Of a stretch of 64,000 nt of DNA, positions 36,165 to 44,117 are shown piece by piece (position 1 is the stretch's first letter; every line of letters starts with the position of its first letter). Source of the DNA: JASLQO01 sp002327525. Its GTDB lineage: Bacteria; Pseudomonadota; Gammaproteobacteria; Pseudomonadales; Azotimanducaceae. The translations under genes were made by a program, and so were the position numbers. Below the pieces are notes generated by a model. The model was not told where the DNA came from, made no database searches, and saw only the letters and a list, made by a program, of their open reading frames with translations. Location of the stretch: the NCBI GenBank assembly GCA_030744435.1, contig JASLQO010000032.1, forward strand, positions 1 through 64,000, given 5' to 3'.

Positions 36165-37574
36165 TCACTCGCTGGTGGTCTCGGCGGAATTCTCCGCGAG
36201 TGTATCCGTCGCATCAGCCGGTACTTCCGGTGCCGGCTGATGGTTCTTGTGCGGAAAGTACCGGAAGTCGTGACGGAAGCGATAATCCTCGTACGGGTTC
36301 GGTACCCCCTCCACGAGCACGGGCCGGTAGCGTGCGATCTTCATTGCCTTGCGCACCCGGAAATCCATCAGCCCTTCGGGTTGCGAGGCGAGCATTTCCA
36401 TGTTTTCCACTCGTCCGGTACTAGAGATGCGGAAGCTGAGATCCACAAAACCCGCCTGTTCTTTGTCACGTTTGTTGACGGCGGGTGGTTTGGGATCGGC
36501 AGGGACCGGAAAGTGCAGCAACATGGGCTCGCCGAAGAAGGCTGCGGCATCGCCTCCCAGCTTGTCGATCTCCTTGTAGACGTGCTCATAAAGCGGGAAG
36601 GCGCGCCGATAGCGCTCGAACATTAGATGCCAGTCGGCCAGATCGAGCATGGACTCCAGAACATCCATCGGCTCGCCGTCGGACTGTGATTGACGGATTT
36701 GGATGATTCGCTGCAGCGCGCGTTCGCCGGCGGGAAAGTTGTTGATGGTCAGCTGCTGGCGGTGAACCGCCGTGCGATTCGATGCGGTTACCGCCGGGTT
36801 GGAGATAGTATCCCTGGAACTGGAAACATACACCGGAGGAAACCTTTCCAGGCGGTACGTCCTCGCGATTCCTTCCAATGCGCGGATGGATTCTACTGCG
36901 TCCTGCTTTTCGTTGTGTTCGTAGATGAGCACGGCCCGCTCATAGAGGTTGCGGGCCGCAAAGATTTTGTAATTGGAGCCGTACCAGTCGGCCAGGCGGT
37001 AGATGCCCGGGAGTATGTCTTCGCTGTAGGTACCGTACACCCGTTGCAGGACATCGAAGGCGTACTCCTCGCGGTTGTTTGCCTCGGTGAGGTTGCCCAT
37101 CACGCGGTATGCAACCGCTTCCTTGTACACCAGGGGAACCTGATCTGGCGCATGCAGTCCGGCGCTGACCCGGTTGACATGCACGGCACGGCCATAGTGC
37201 TCCACCGCCAGCAGCGGATTCCCGCGCCCCATCTCGATGTCACCGAGTTGTGTGAGCGGGCGAACCAGATCTTCATGGTAGCGGTGGTGTGCCGATTCGA
37301 TGGCGCGTATGTAGCTTTCGAGAAAGATCCGGGCGTTATCGTACTCGGTATCGATGATGCTTTGATCTATCTGATCGAGAGGCGAGAGACGTTCGTCCAG
37401 GATGTCCTCCATGGTCTCGCCGCGTGCGTTTGCCGCATCCGGATGGGGCGTGGGGGCGGCTGCTTCGGTGACGCTGGAGGCTGTTGGTGAAGCAGCAGCC
37501 AGGACATTGGGTGCTACCAGCGCGGTATTCAACGCGAGCACGAGCAGGCCCGCGAAACGTGTGGCGTCTGCCAT
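36165..37574 (-). CDS. Secreted TPR-like protein with TonB-like C-terminus
   Basis: A 469-residue protein with a signal peptide (ADATRFAGLLVLALNTALVA, cleavage near VLAAAS). The body is helical and repeat-like (VEHYGRAVHV, NLYERAVLIYEHNEKQDAVE, YRRAFPLYEHVYKEI), typical of TPRs. The last ~110 residues contain FVDLSFRISSTGRVENMEM and FRVRKAMKIARYRPVLVEG, the strand-helix-strand pattern of a TonB C-terminal domain, but there is no TonB membrane anchor. First gene of the operon. ATG 37604 is an alternative start. Confidence 0.72.
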   Translation of the reverse strand: MADATRFAGLLVLALNTALVAPNVLAAASPTASSVTEAAAPTPHPDAANARGETMEDILDERLSPLDQIDQSIIDTEYDNARIFLESYIRAIESAHHRYHEDLVRPLTQLGDIEMGRGNPLLAVEHYGRAVHVNRVSAGLHAPDQVPLVYKEAVAYRVMGNLTEANNREEYAFDVLQRVYGTYSEDILPGIYRLADWYGSNYKIFAARNLYERAVLIYEHNEKQDAVESIRALEGIARTYRLERFPPVYVSSSRDTISNPAVTASNRTAVHRQQLTINNFPAGERALQRIIQIRQSQSDGEPMDVLESMLDLADWHLMFERYRRAFPLYEHVYKEIDKLGGDAAAFFGEPMLLHFPVPADPKPPAVNKRDKEQAGFVDLSFRISSTGRVENMEMLASQPEGLMDFRVRKAMKIARYRPVLVEGVPNPYEDYRFRHDFRYFPHKNHQPAPEVPADATDTLAENSAETTSE

Positions 37575-37807
37575 TGTCCGATCTACGCCGATCCCCGATG
37601 TCATCCGTATTTCCGCATCGTTTTCATGTCGATTCGCCGACGATCTCAAAGTGTGCCCCGGCCGTTCAATGATTGGACAGCTATATCCGGTGACGGTTCG
37701 AGTCTGCGAGGGGGATGGTAGCAAGTCAAGAATGGCCGTGGCCCACGTATTTTGGTGTTTGACAGCTAATCCGATACCATCGCGGCCGTCTGCACCCGAG
37801 CACGCGA

Positions 37808-38047
37808 ATGGGCATACCTGACAGCGACCATGAGATCGATGCACGCGGGCTCACGTGCCCGGAGCCCCTGATGATCGTACGCCATAAGGTTCGCGAAATG
37901 TCGGAGGGTGAGATTGTATACGTGCGGGCAACCGATCCTTCCACCGAGCGTGATCTGGTCAGTTTCTGCCGGTTTCTCGGCCACGCGCTGCTGGAGAGCA
38001 CCCGGAGCGACGGCCTGCTGGAATTCTGGATTCGCAAGGGCGGATAA
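37808..38047 (+). CDS. tusA: TusA-like sulfurtransferase
   Basis: A 79-residue protein. DARGLTCPEPLMIVRHKVRE has the CPxP motif with the sulfur-carrying cysteine, and the two-helix/four-strand layout of TusA follows. It moves sulfur in tRNA thiolation (with TusBCDE) or other pathways. The stop overlaps the next gene by one base (TAATG). Starts a run of overlapping genes to 42157. Confidence 0.88.
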   Translation: MGIPDSDHEIDARGLTCPEPLMIVRHKVREMSEGEIVYVRATDPSTERDLVSFCRFLGHALLESTRSDGLLEFWIRKGG

Positions 38048-38502
38048 TGCCGACCTTCTATTTCGCCTATGGCTCCAACATGAACCCGGTAAGGGTGCAA
38101 GAACGAGGTCTTGCGTTCGTGTCGATATCACCCGCACGGCTGGCTGGTTTTCGACTGGTGTTCGACAAGGTGTCGGTTGCGCACCCGGGTAGATCGCACG
38201 CCAATGTCGTGTTTGCGCCGGGCGAGGTGGTCGAGGGCGTGTTGTATGGGCTCGAGGACTGCAGCGAGATCCACAAGATGGATCGCTTCGAGCGCGCGCC
38301 AATCAACTATGGCCGGGAGGTCGTCGTGGTGGAAAGTCGAGGCGCGAGGACGCCGGCGTGGACCTATTTTGCCAATCCAGCGGTGCGCACCCCCGGTTTG
38401 CGGCCGCCGCGGGACTATCTCGAGCATCTGTTGGCGGGTCGTGAGTATCTGAGCCGGGATTACTTCGAGTGGTTGTCGGCAACCCGGTGCGCGGATGACT
38501 GA
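38047..38502 (+). CDS. Gamma-glutamylcyclotransferase-like protein
   Basis: A 151-residue protein of the GGCT fold: FYFAYGSNMNPVRVQERG is the substrate-binding loop signature, VAHPGRSHANVVFAPGE and VEGVLYGLED follow, and FERAPINYGRE holds the conserved acidic residue in the catalytic Glu position. It would cyclise gamma-glutamyl compounds to 5-oxoproline, or act on a related substrate. Overlaps tusA by 1 bp and the epmC-like gene by 8 bp. Confidence 0.82.
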   Translation: MPTFYFAYGSNMNPVRVQERGLAFVSISPARLAGFRLVFDKVSVAHPGRSHANVVFAPGEVVEGVLYGLEDCSEIHKMDRFERAPINYGREVVVVESRGARTPAWTYFANPAVRTPGLRPPRDYLEHLLAGREYLSRDYFEWLSATRCADD

Positions 38503-39030
38503 TCTGGAGATTGCACGTTTGTTCAACACGCTGTTCGCTCGCGAGTTTGCTACCGTGATCGTCGGCGGGGCATCCGAGCCAGCATACTATCCGGCTCACC
38601 GCGCATGCCGGCAAGCGCGGCTCGTGCAGTGATACGCCACCGCGAAGATTTCGCCGCCAGCGCGCTACACGAGATCGCCCACTGGTGTATCGCAGGTAGG
38701 GCTCGCCGGCAGCTGGTCGACTATGGATACTGGTACCGGCCGCCTCCGTGCAGCGAGGCCGAACAGCAGGTGTTCTACGCCGTAGAGGCGCGCGCACAAG
38801 CCCTCGAGCGGATATTCGCCGAAGGCTGCGGATGCGAGTTTCGAATCAGCCCAGACAATCTCGAGGTAGCCAATGTGGACGTTTTCGGCGCGGTCATCGA
38901 TACCGAGACAGATCGGTTGAAGGTCTCGATTCTGGCCAGGGCACGCCGATTCCTCGACGCTGCGTTCGCGCTGCGCAGGGCGCAGGCGTCCCATGCGGTG
39001 GTGTCGAACGGGGAAATCGGGCGTGGCTGA
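38495..39030 (+). pseudogene. epmC: EpmC/YfcM-like EF-P hydroxylase, frameshifted
   Basis: ATG 38495 starts a frame with LARLFNTLFA-like residues (IARLFNTLFAREF, then GGASEPAYYPA), matching the N-terminus of EpmC/YfcM, but it ends at TGA 38630. The rest of the protein is in another frame: ASALHEIAHWCIAGRARRQL with the HExxH metal motif, VDYGYWYRPP and NLEVANVD. A shift near 38600-38610 would join them. EpmC hydroxylates modified elongation factor P. A sequencing error is possible, and a start within the second frame (ATG 38605) would lack the N-terminal domain. Confidence 0.75.
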
Positions 39031-40108
39031 ACAAGTCGACTGTATCGTGATCGGGGCGGGAGTCGTGGGGCTCGCGGTAGCTCGGGAGTTTGCGCTCGCA
39101 GGGCGTGAAGTGGTCGTACTGGAACGAGCGGGGCTCATCGGCTCCGAGACCAGTTCACGCAACTCAGAGGTCATCCACGCGGGTATCTACTACCCGAGCG
39201 GCTCATTGAAAGCCAAACTGTGCGTGCTCGGAAAACAGATGCTGTATGAGTACTGCGAACTGCATCAGATTCCGTACTCGCGTTGCGGCAAGATAATCGT
39301 GGCCACGAACGAGGCACAGCGCGAGACCCTGTCCGGCTATCAGGCCCAGGCGAACGCCAATGGTGTCGGACCCTTGCGCTCGCTGAGTGCGCGGGACATC
39401 GTCGAACTGGAGCCCGAGGTATCCGCCTTCGCGGGACTCATGTCCGAGACCACCGGCATCCTCGATACGCACGCGTTCATGCTGAGCCTGCAGGGAGAAA
39501 TACAAGCCCACGGCGGCACGATCGCCTTCAACACGGAAGTCGAGAGGTTGAGACTGGATAGCGGTAGTATCCTGGTTCAGACGCCCATGCTCGAACTGCG
39601 GTCTGATCATGTAATTAACTGCGCGGGGCTATGGGCGCCTGACCTCGCGCGTCATCTGGATGACCAGGCACCGGAGGCGTTCTACGCGCGTGGGCACTAC
39701 TACACCTATTCCGGACGCCCTCCGTTCGGTCGACTGGTCTACCCCGTGGCGGAAGCGGGCGGCCTCGGTGTGCACGTCACCCTTGATCTCGCCGGGCAGG
39801 TGAAGTTCGGACCGGACATACGCTGGATCAAGGAGGTGGACTACGATTTCGACGACAGCCACCGGGGAGATTTCATCGCTGCCATTCGCCGCTACTATCC
39901 AGGCCTCGATGAGGGCCGCCTGCAACCGGGGTACACGGGCATCCGGCCGAAGATAGCAGGCCCGGGCGAAGGCAATTCCGACTTTCGCATCGATACGCCG
40001 GCCGAACATGGCGTGCCGGGCCTGGTGAATCTGCTTGGTATCGACTCTCCCGGACTAACGTCCTCACTCGCGATCGCTCAGTGTGTGCGCGAGGCGCTGC
40101 ATGCTTGA
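39023..40108 (+). CDS. FAD-dependent 2-hydroxyacid oxidase family (L2HGDH-like)
   Basis: A 361-residue flavoprotein. VDCIVIGAGVVGLAVAREFA is the dinucleotide-binding fold, the GXXXER-type LERAGLIGSETSSRNSEVI and HAGIYYPSGSLKAKLC resemble L-2-hydroxyglutarate dehydrogenase/LhgO, and YTGIRPKIAGPGE close the FAD site near the C-terminus. It probably oxidises an L-2-hydroxyacid. GTG 39023 overlaps the epmC-like gene by 8 bp; the stop overlaps the next gene. Confidence 0.82.
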   Translation: MAEQVDCIVIGAGVVGLAVAREFALAGREVVVLERAGLIGSETSSRNSEVIHAGIYYPSGSLKAKLCVLGKQMLYEYCELHQIPYSRCGKIIVATNEAQRETLSGYQAQANANGVGPLRSLSARDIVELEPEVSAFAGLMSETTGILDTHAFMLSLQGEIQAHGGTIAFNTEVERLRLDSGSILVQTPMLELRSDHVINCAGLWAPDLARHLDDQAPEAFYARGHYYTYSGRPPFGRLVYPVAEAGGLGVHVTLDLAGQVKFGPDIRWIKEVDYDFDDSHRGDFIAAIRRYYPGLDEGRLQPGYTGIRPKIAGPGEGNSDFRIDTPAEHGVPGLVNLLGIDSPGLTSSLAIAQCVREALHA

Positions 40109-41240
40109 CGTGGGTCTGCTGGTAAACCCGATCGCGGGGATCGGTGGACCGGCGGGATTGAAGGGCAGTGACGGAGAAGAAGTGCAGGCGCGCGCCCGCG
40201 CGCGAGGGTACAGACCGCGTGCGGTAGAGCGTTGCGTACGATTTCTCGACGACCTTGCACAGCGTCTGGGGCCTGCACGATTGACGGAGATCGGCTGGAT
40301 CACGCCCCCCGGAGTGATGGGTGCCGATCATCTTCACGAGTGGCCGCGTGTGACTTCGACCGGCATACCGGCTGCTCCCAGTAAAACCACCACCACCGCC
40401 AACACGCAATCGGCAGCTCATACCATCGTCGCTGCGGGTGCGGATCTGCTGCTGGTCGTCGGGGGCGACGGCACCATCCGCGACGTGATGGACGCCATCG
40501 GCACTTCGGTACCCATACTGGGTGTTCCTGCGGGAGTGAAAATGCATTCGGGTACTTTCGCCCCAACACCCCGGAGCGCTGCCGAGGTTGTCGCGAGGTT
40601 GCTCGACGGCGGGCTGGTCGCTGTCAGCGAGGTCGAGGTGCGCGATGTGGACGAGGTGGCACTGAGGGAGGGCAAGGTAGCGTCACGATTCTACGGTGAG
40701 GTGCTGGCGCCTACCCTCGGCGGCTATCTGCAGCACACCAAGGAAGCCGGTCGCGAAAACGAGTCGCTCTCACTGGTCGAAATCGTCGCGGATGTGATGG
40801 AGCGGACTCAGGAATTGGAAGTTCCCGTGGTTCTCGGCCCGGGCGGCACGGTGGCGGTAATCAAGAATGCGCTGGGTCTGGAGGCAACCTTGCTCGGGGT
40901 GGACGTGCTCTTCCCCGGTGGCGGTTCGAGGCTCGACGCCGATGCGGCGTTGCTCGATGCGCTCGTCCCCGACGCACCGGTGGCAGTGCTTAGCTTCACG
41001 CGCCGGCAGGGATTTTTGTTGGGCCGAGGCAATCAACAGCTGAGTTCGCGTTTCATCGATGCAGCCTGGCCGGAGCGAATCTGGGTAGTCGGTACGCGTA
41101 CCAAACTCGCGAGTCTCGAAGGCAGACCACTGTTGGTGGATACCGACGACCCGGAGCTGGACAGGCGCCTCGGCGGCCTGGTCGAGATTACGGCCGGGTA
41201 CCGCGACCGGCTTCTGCACGCTGTATCGGGCGCACCGTGA
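40101..41240 (+). CDS. ATP-NAD kinase family protein (AcoX-like)
   Basis: A 379-residue protein. LLVNPIAGIGGP begins the kinase fold, LLVVGGDGTIRDVMDAIGTS is the GGDGT motif, and GVPAGVKMHSGTFA follows. The C-terminal domain (VLGPGGTVAVIKNALGLE, LLGVDVLFPGG) is characteristic of the AcoX branch, not classical NadK. The exact substrate of this branch is unclear. It overlaps both neighbours by a few bases. Confidence 0.8.
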   Translation: MLDVGLLVNPIAGIGGPAGLKGSDGEEVQARARARGYRPRAVERCVRFLDDLAQRLGPARLTEIGWITPPGVMGADHLHEWPRVTSTGIPAAPSKTTTTANTQSAAHTIVAAGADLLLVVGGDGTIRDVMDAIGTSVPILGVPAGVKMHSGTFAPTPRSAAEVVARLLDGGLVAVSEVEVRDVDEVALREGKVASRFYGEVLAPTLGGYLQHTKEAGRENESLSLVEIVADVMERTQELEVPVVLGPGGTVAVIKNALGLEATLLGVDVLFPGGGSRLDADAALLDALVPDAPVAVLSFTRRQGFLLGRGNQQLSSRFIDAAWPERIWVVGTRTKLASLEGRPLLVDTDDPELDRRLGGLVEITAGYRDRLLHAVSGAP

Positions 41241-42157
41241 TAAGCACTGAAGAGCAGATAGCCTTCGTCGTGGCTCATTGCCGCGAACGCCTGGACCAGC
41301 GGGCGGATGATCCCTGCAGGATGTTCCATGGACGCGGCCACTGCTACCCGGGACTCCAGGGGCTCACAGTCGATTGGTTTCCGCCTTACGTACAGGTTGG
41401 CGTGTTCAGGGACTTCATCATCGATGAACAGAAGCTGGCCGCCGCACTCGACGCATCGCTACCTGAACTGGATGGCATCTCGATTCAGTACCGGGACGGG
41501 CGCCGTACGCACAGCCGCACGCTTCGCGGCCACGTCCCCGAAGAGGTCGCGGTCTCCGAGGCCGGGCTACGATTCAGGGTGCGGTTGCAGCGCAATCAGA
41601 ACGTGGGCCTGTTTCTTGACATGGCGCCAACGCGAACCTGGCTGTTCGAGCGCGCACGCGGTAAGCGGGTGCTCAATCTGTTCGCATACACCTGTGCCTT
41701 CTCGGTGGCCGCGTTGGCCGGCGGTGCATCGCACGTCGTGAATGTCGACATGAGTAAGCCGGCGCTCGCTTGGGGGCGCGAGAATCATGCGCTCAACGGC
41801 CAGGATCCCCGGCAGGTCACCATGTTGGGTCACAACCTGTTCAAGTCGTGGTGGAAGATACGCAAGCTCGCGCCGTTCGATATCGTGATCATCGATCCGC
41901 CGACCAATCAGCGGGGTAGTTTCAATGCTCAGAAGCACTCCGGCCAGATATTGAAACGGATTCCGGAATATGCGGCACCGGGTGCCGACGTGCTCGCCTG
42001 TCTCAACTCACCTTTTCTCGGCAGCGACTTCCTGCCCAATCTCATGCAGCGATGGTGTCCCCGGTGCAACTACAAGGGCATGCTCGCCAATTCGGCAGAT
42101 TTTCCGGAGGCGCAGCCCGAACGCGGTCTCAAACAGGCGTTGTTTCGCTATGCGTGA
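41237..42157 (+). CDS. SAM-dependent methyltransferase, RlmI/RlmK-like
   Basis: A 306-residue protein with an N-terminal region (CRMFHGRGHCYPGLQGLTVD) like the EEHD/PUA-linker of RlmI/K enzymes and a C-terminal methyltransferase domain: VLNLFAYTCAFSVAALAGGA (motif I), VVNVDMSKPAL, and IVIIDPPTNQRGSFN as motif IV. Members modify cytosine or guanine of 23S rRNA or are uncharacterised. GTG 41237 overlaps the stop of the previous gene (GTGA). Last gene of the overlapping string. Confidence 0.78.
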   Translation: MISTEEQIAFVVAHCRERLDQRADDPCRMFHGRGHCYPGLQGLTVDWFPPYVQVGVFRDFIIDEQKLAAALDASLPELDGISIQYRDGRRTHSRTLRGHVPEEVAVSEAGLRFRVRLQRNQNVGLFLDMAPTRTWLFERARGKRVLNLFAYTCAFSVAALAGGASHVVNVDMSKPALAWGRENHALNGQDPRQVTMLGHNLFKSWWKIRKLAPFDIVIIDPPTNQRGSFNAQKHSGQILKRIPEYAAPGADVLACLNSPFLGSDFLPNLMQRWCPRCNYKGMLANSADFPEAQPERGLKQALFRYA

Positions 42158-42252
42158 AAGCCCGGTGGCCAGGTCAGGAGTACGTCACGCAACTGTGCGG
42201 GATGATGGCTCGACAAAGCATCGCGAAGGCTGAAGATAGCGCCCGGGACATA

Positions 42253-43530
42253 CTACTGGCGATATTGATCCAGGAAGTGTCCCAGCTTCTTCAGCGCGGC
42301 TTCGAGTTCGTCCTCGTGCGGGAGGAAGACGATGCGGAAGTGGTCCGGATGCGGCCAGTTGAAGCCGGTGCCGTGCACGACGAGCAGCTTTTCCTGACGC
42401 AACAGATCGAGCGCGAACTGTTCATCATTGGTGATGTTGAAGCGCGCCACATCCAGTTTCGGAAATAGATAAAGTGCCCCGCGCGGCTTAACGCAGGACA
42501 CGCCGTCGATCTCGTTGAGCATCTCCCAAGCCCTCAGACGCTGCTCATAGAGCCGTCCTCCTGGCTGGATAAATTCCTTGATACTCTGGTAGCCGCCCAG
42601 TGCAGTCTGAATGGCATGCTGGGTGGGTACGTTGGAACACAAGCGCATCGAGGCGATTATGTCGAGTCCGTCGATATAGTCCTCTGCCCGGTGCTTTGCT
42701 CCACTGATCACCATCCACCCGGTGCGGAAGCCGGCGACACGATAGCTCTTTGACAGTCCGCTGAGCGTCAGTACCAGTATGTCTTCGGCGAGCGTGGCGA
42801 ACGGAATGTACTCGGCGCCGTCATAGAGGATTTTGTCGTAGATCTCGTCGGCGAATACCACCAGGTCTCGCGCCCGGGCGATGCGGGCTAGTTTTTCGAG
42901 CACGGCTCGTTCATACACGGCCCCGGTCGGGTTGTTGGGATTGATCACCACCATTGCCTTGGTGCGTGCGCTGATCTTGGTTTCGAGATCCTCGATGTCG
43001 GGCTCCCAGTCCGCTTCTTCGTCACACAGATAGTGAACGGGTACACCGCCGCACAGCCGCACAGCCGCACTCCACAGCGGGAAGTCGGGGGCGGGAATCA
43101 GCACCTCGTCACCGTCTTCTATGAGGGCCTGCATGGCCATGACCACGAGCTCGGAGACACCGTTGCCGATGTAGATATCTTCCACGTCGACACCCTTGAT
43201 GCCGATCTGCTGGTAGTACTGCATGACCGCCTTGCGCGCTGGATAGATGCCTTTGCTGTCGCTGTATCCCTGGGAGCTTGGCAGGTTGTGGATCACATCG
43301 CGCAGAATCTCCTCCGGCGCTTCGAAGCCGAACGGCGCCGGATTGCCGATGTTCAGCTTGACGATGCGATGACCTTCTTCCTCCAGCCTGTGTGCTTCCT
43401 TGAGCACGGGGCCGCGGATGTCGTAGCACACGTCTTCGAGCTTGTTCGATTTGGTGATCTGCCGTACGCGGGGAGGTACCAGATCACTGACGGGTGTTGT
43501 GTCGTCGGGACTCGAAATCTGCGATGTCAT
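42253..43530 (-). CDS. alaA: Glutamate-pyruvate aminotransferase AlaA
   Basis: A 425-residue class I aminotransferase. PAPFGFEAPEEIL, SDSKGIYPARKAVMQYYQ and IYIGNGVSELV match AlaA closely; NPNNPTGAVY, ADEIYDKILYDG and GLSKSYRVAGFRTGW give the PLP site, with the Schiff-base lysine in LSGLSKSYR. It interconverts alanine/2-oxoglutarate and pyruvate/glutamate. An N-terminal extension of ~25 residues precedes the family start. Single gene, divergent from msrB. Confidence 0.92.
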   Translation of the reverse strand: MTSQISSPDDTTPVSDLVPPRVRQITKSNKLEDVCYDIRGPVLKEAHRLEEEGHRIVKLNIGNPAPFGFEAPEEILRDVIHNLPSSQGYSDSKGIYPARKAVMQYYQQIGIKGVDVEDIYIGNGVSELVVMAMQALIEDGDEVLIPAPDFPLWSAAVRLCGGVPVHYLCDEEADWEPDIEDLETKISARTKAMVVINPNNPTGAVYERAVLEKLARIARARDLVVFADEIYDKILYDGAEYIPFATLAEDILVLTLSGLSKSYRVAGFRTGWMVISGAKHRAEDYIDGLDIIASMRLCSNVPTQHAIQTALGGYQSIKEFIQPGGRLYEQRLRAWEMLNEIDGVSCVKPRGALYLFPKLDVARFNITNDEQFALDLLRQEKLLVVHGTGFNWPHPDHFRIVFLPHEDELEAALKKLGHFLDQYRQ

Positions 43531-43718
43531 GGTGTTTTCTTTCCAACCTTAGGGGAGAGCGCATACACTTCGCTGTCCCCGAAATATACCGGGATATCCT
43601 TGTCATGCCGCTCCTTGCGCATTCACCCCGGGCACGCCTGTTGGGGGATGGATCGGGCGGGCGAGTAGGTTAAGTAAATCAAAGGCTTAAGTCGAACGAA
43701 ACGTGTGGGCTCAGAAAA

Positions 43719-44117
43719 ATGGGTAAAGTGACCAAAACAGACGACGAATGGCGTGCCGAACTCACGCCGGAAGAATTCGAGATCACCCGCAAGGCGGCAA
43801 CTGAACAAGCCTTCACTGGCGTGTACTGGGATACCAAGACCTCCGGTATCTATAATTGCCGGTGCTGCGACACACCGCTTTTCGACTCCGATACCAAATA
43901 CGACTCGGGCTCCGGCTGGCCGAGCTTCCATTCGCCCATCTCCGAGGATGTGGTGGTCACTTGCGAGGATCGGAGCATGGGCATGCTGAGGCTGGAAGTA
44001 CTATGCTCTGCCTGCGATGCCCATCTCGGACATCTGTTTCCCGATGGTCCGGAACCGACCGGCATGCGTTTTTGTATGAATTCGGCCTCACTGAATCTCG
44101 AATCGAAGGAAGGATGA
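43719..44117 (+). CDS. msrB: Methionine-R-sulfoxide reductase
   Basis: A 132-residue MsrB: CRCCDTPLF and CSACDAHLGHLF supply four zinc cysteines, SGSGWPSFHSP forms the active-site loop, and RFCMNSASLNL carries the catalytic cysteine. It reduces the R form of methionine sulfoxide in proteins. Its TGA overlaps the ATG of the acyl-CoA synthetase as ATGA, which couples two genes of unrelated function. Confidence 0.95.
   Translation: MGKVTKTDDEWRAELTPEEFEITRKAATEQAFTGVYWDTKTSGIYNCRCCDTPLFDSDTKYDSGSGWPSFHSPISEDVVVTCEDRSMGMLRLEVLCSACDAHLGHLFPDGPEPTGMRFCMNSASLNLESKEG

Noticed and set aside
36690..37490. Long plus-strand open frame of 266 residues
   Set aside because: It is antisense to the secreted TPR/TonB-like gene and shows no signal, domain or RBS of its own.
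37726..37770. TTGACA/TTGACT boxes between tusA and the 12-gene operon
   Set aside because: Neither has a -10 element at 16-18 bp, so I could not place a promoter for the operon.
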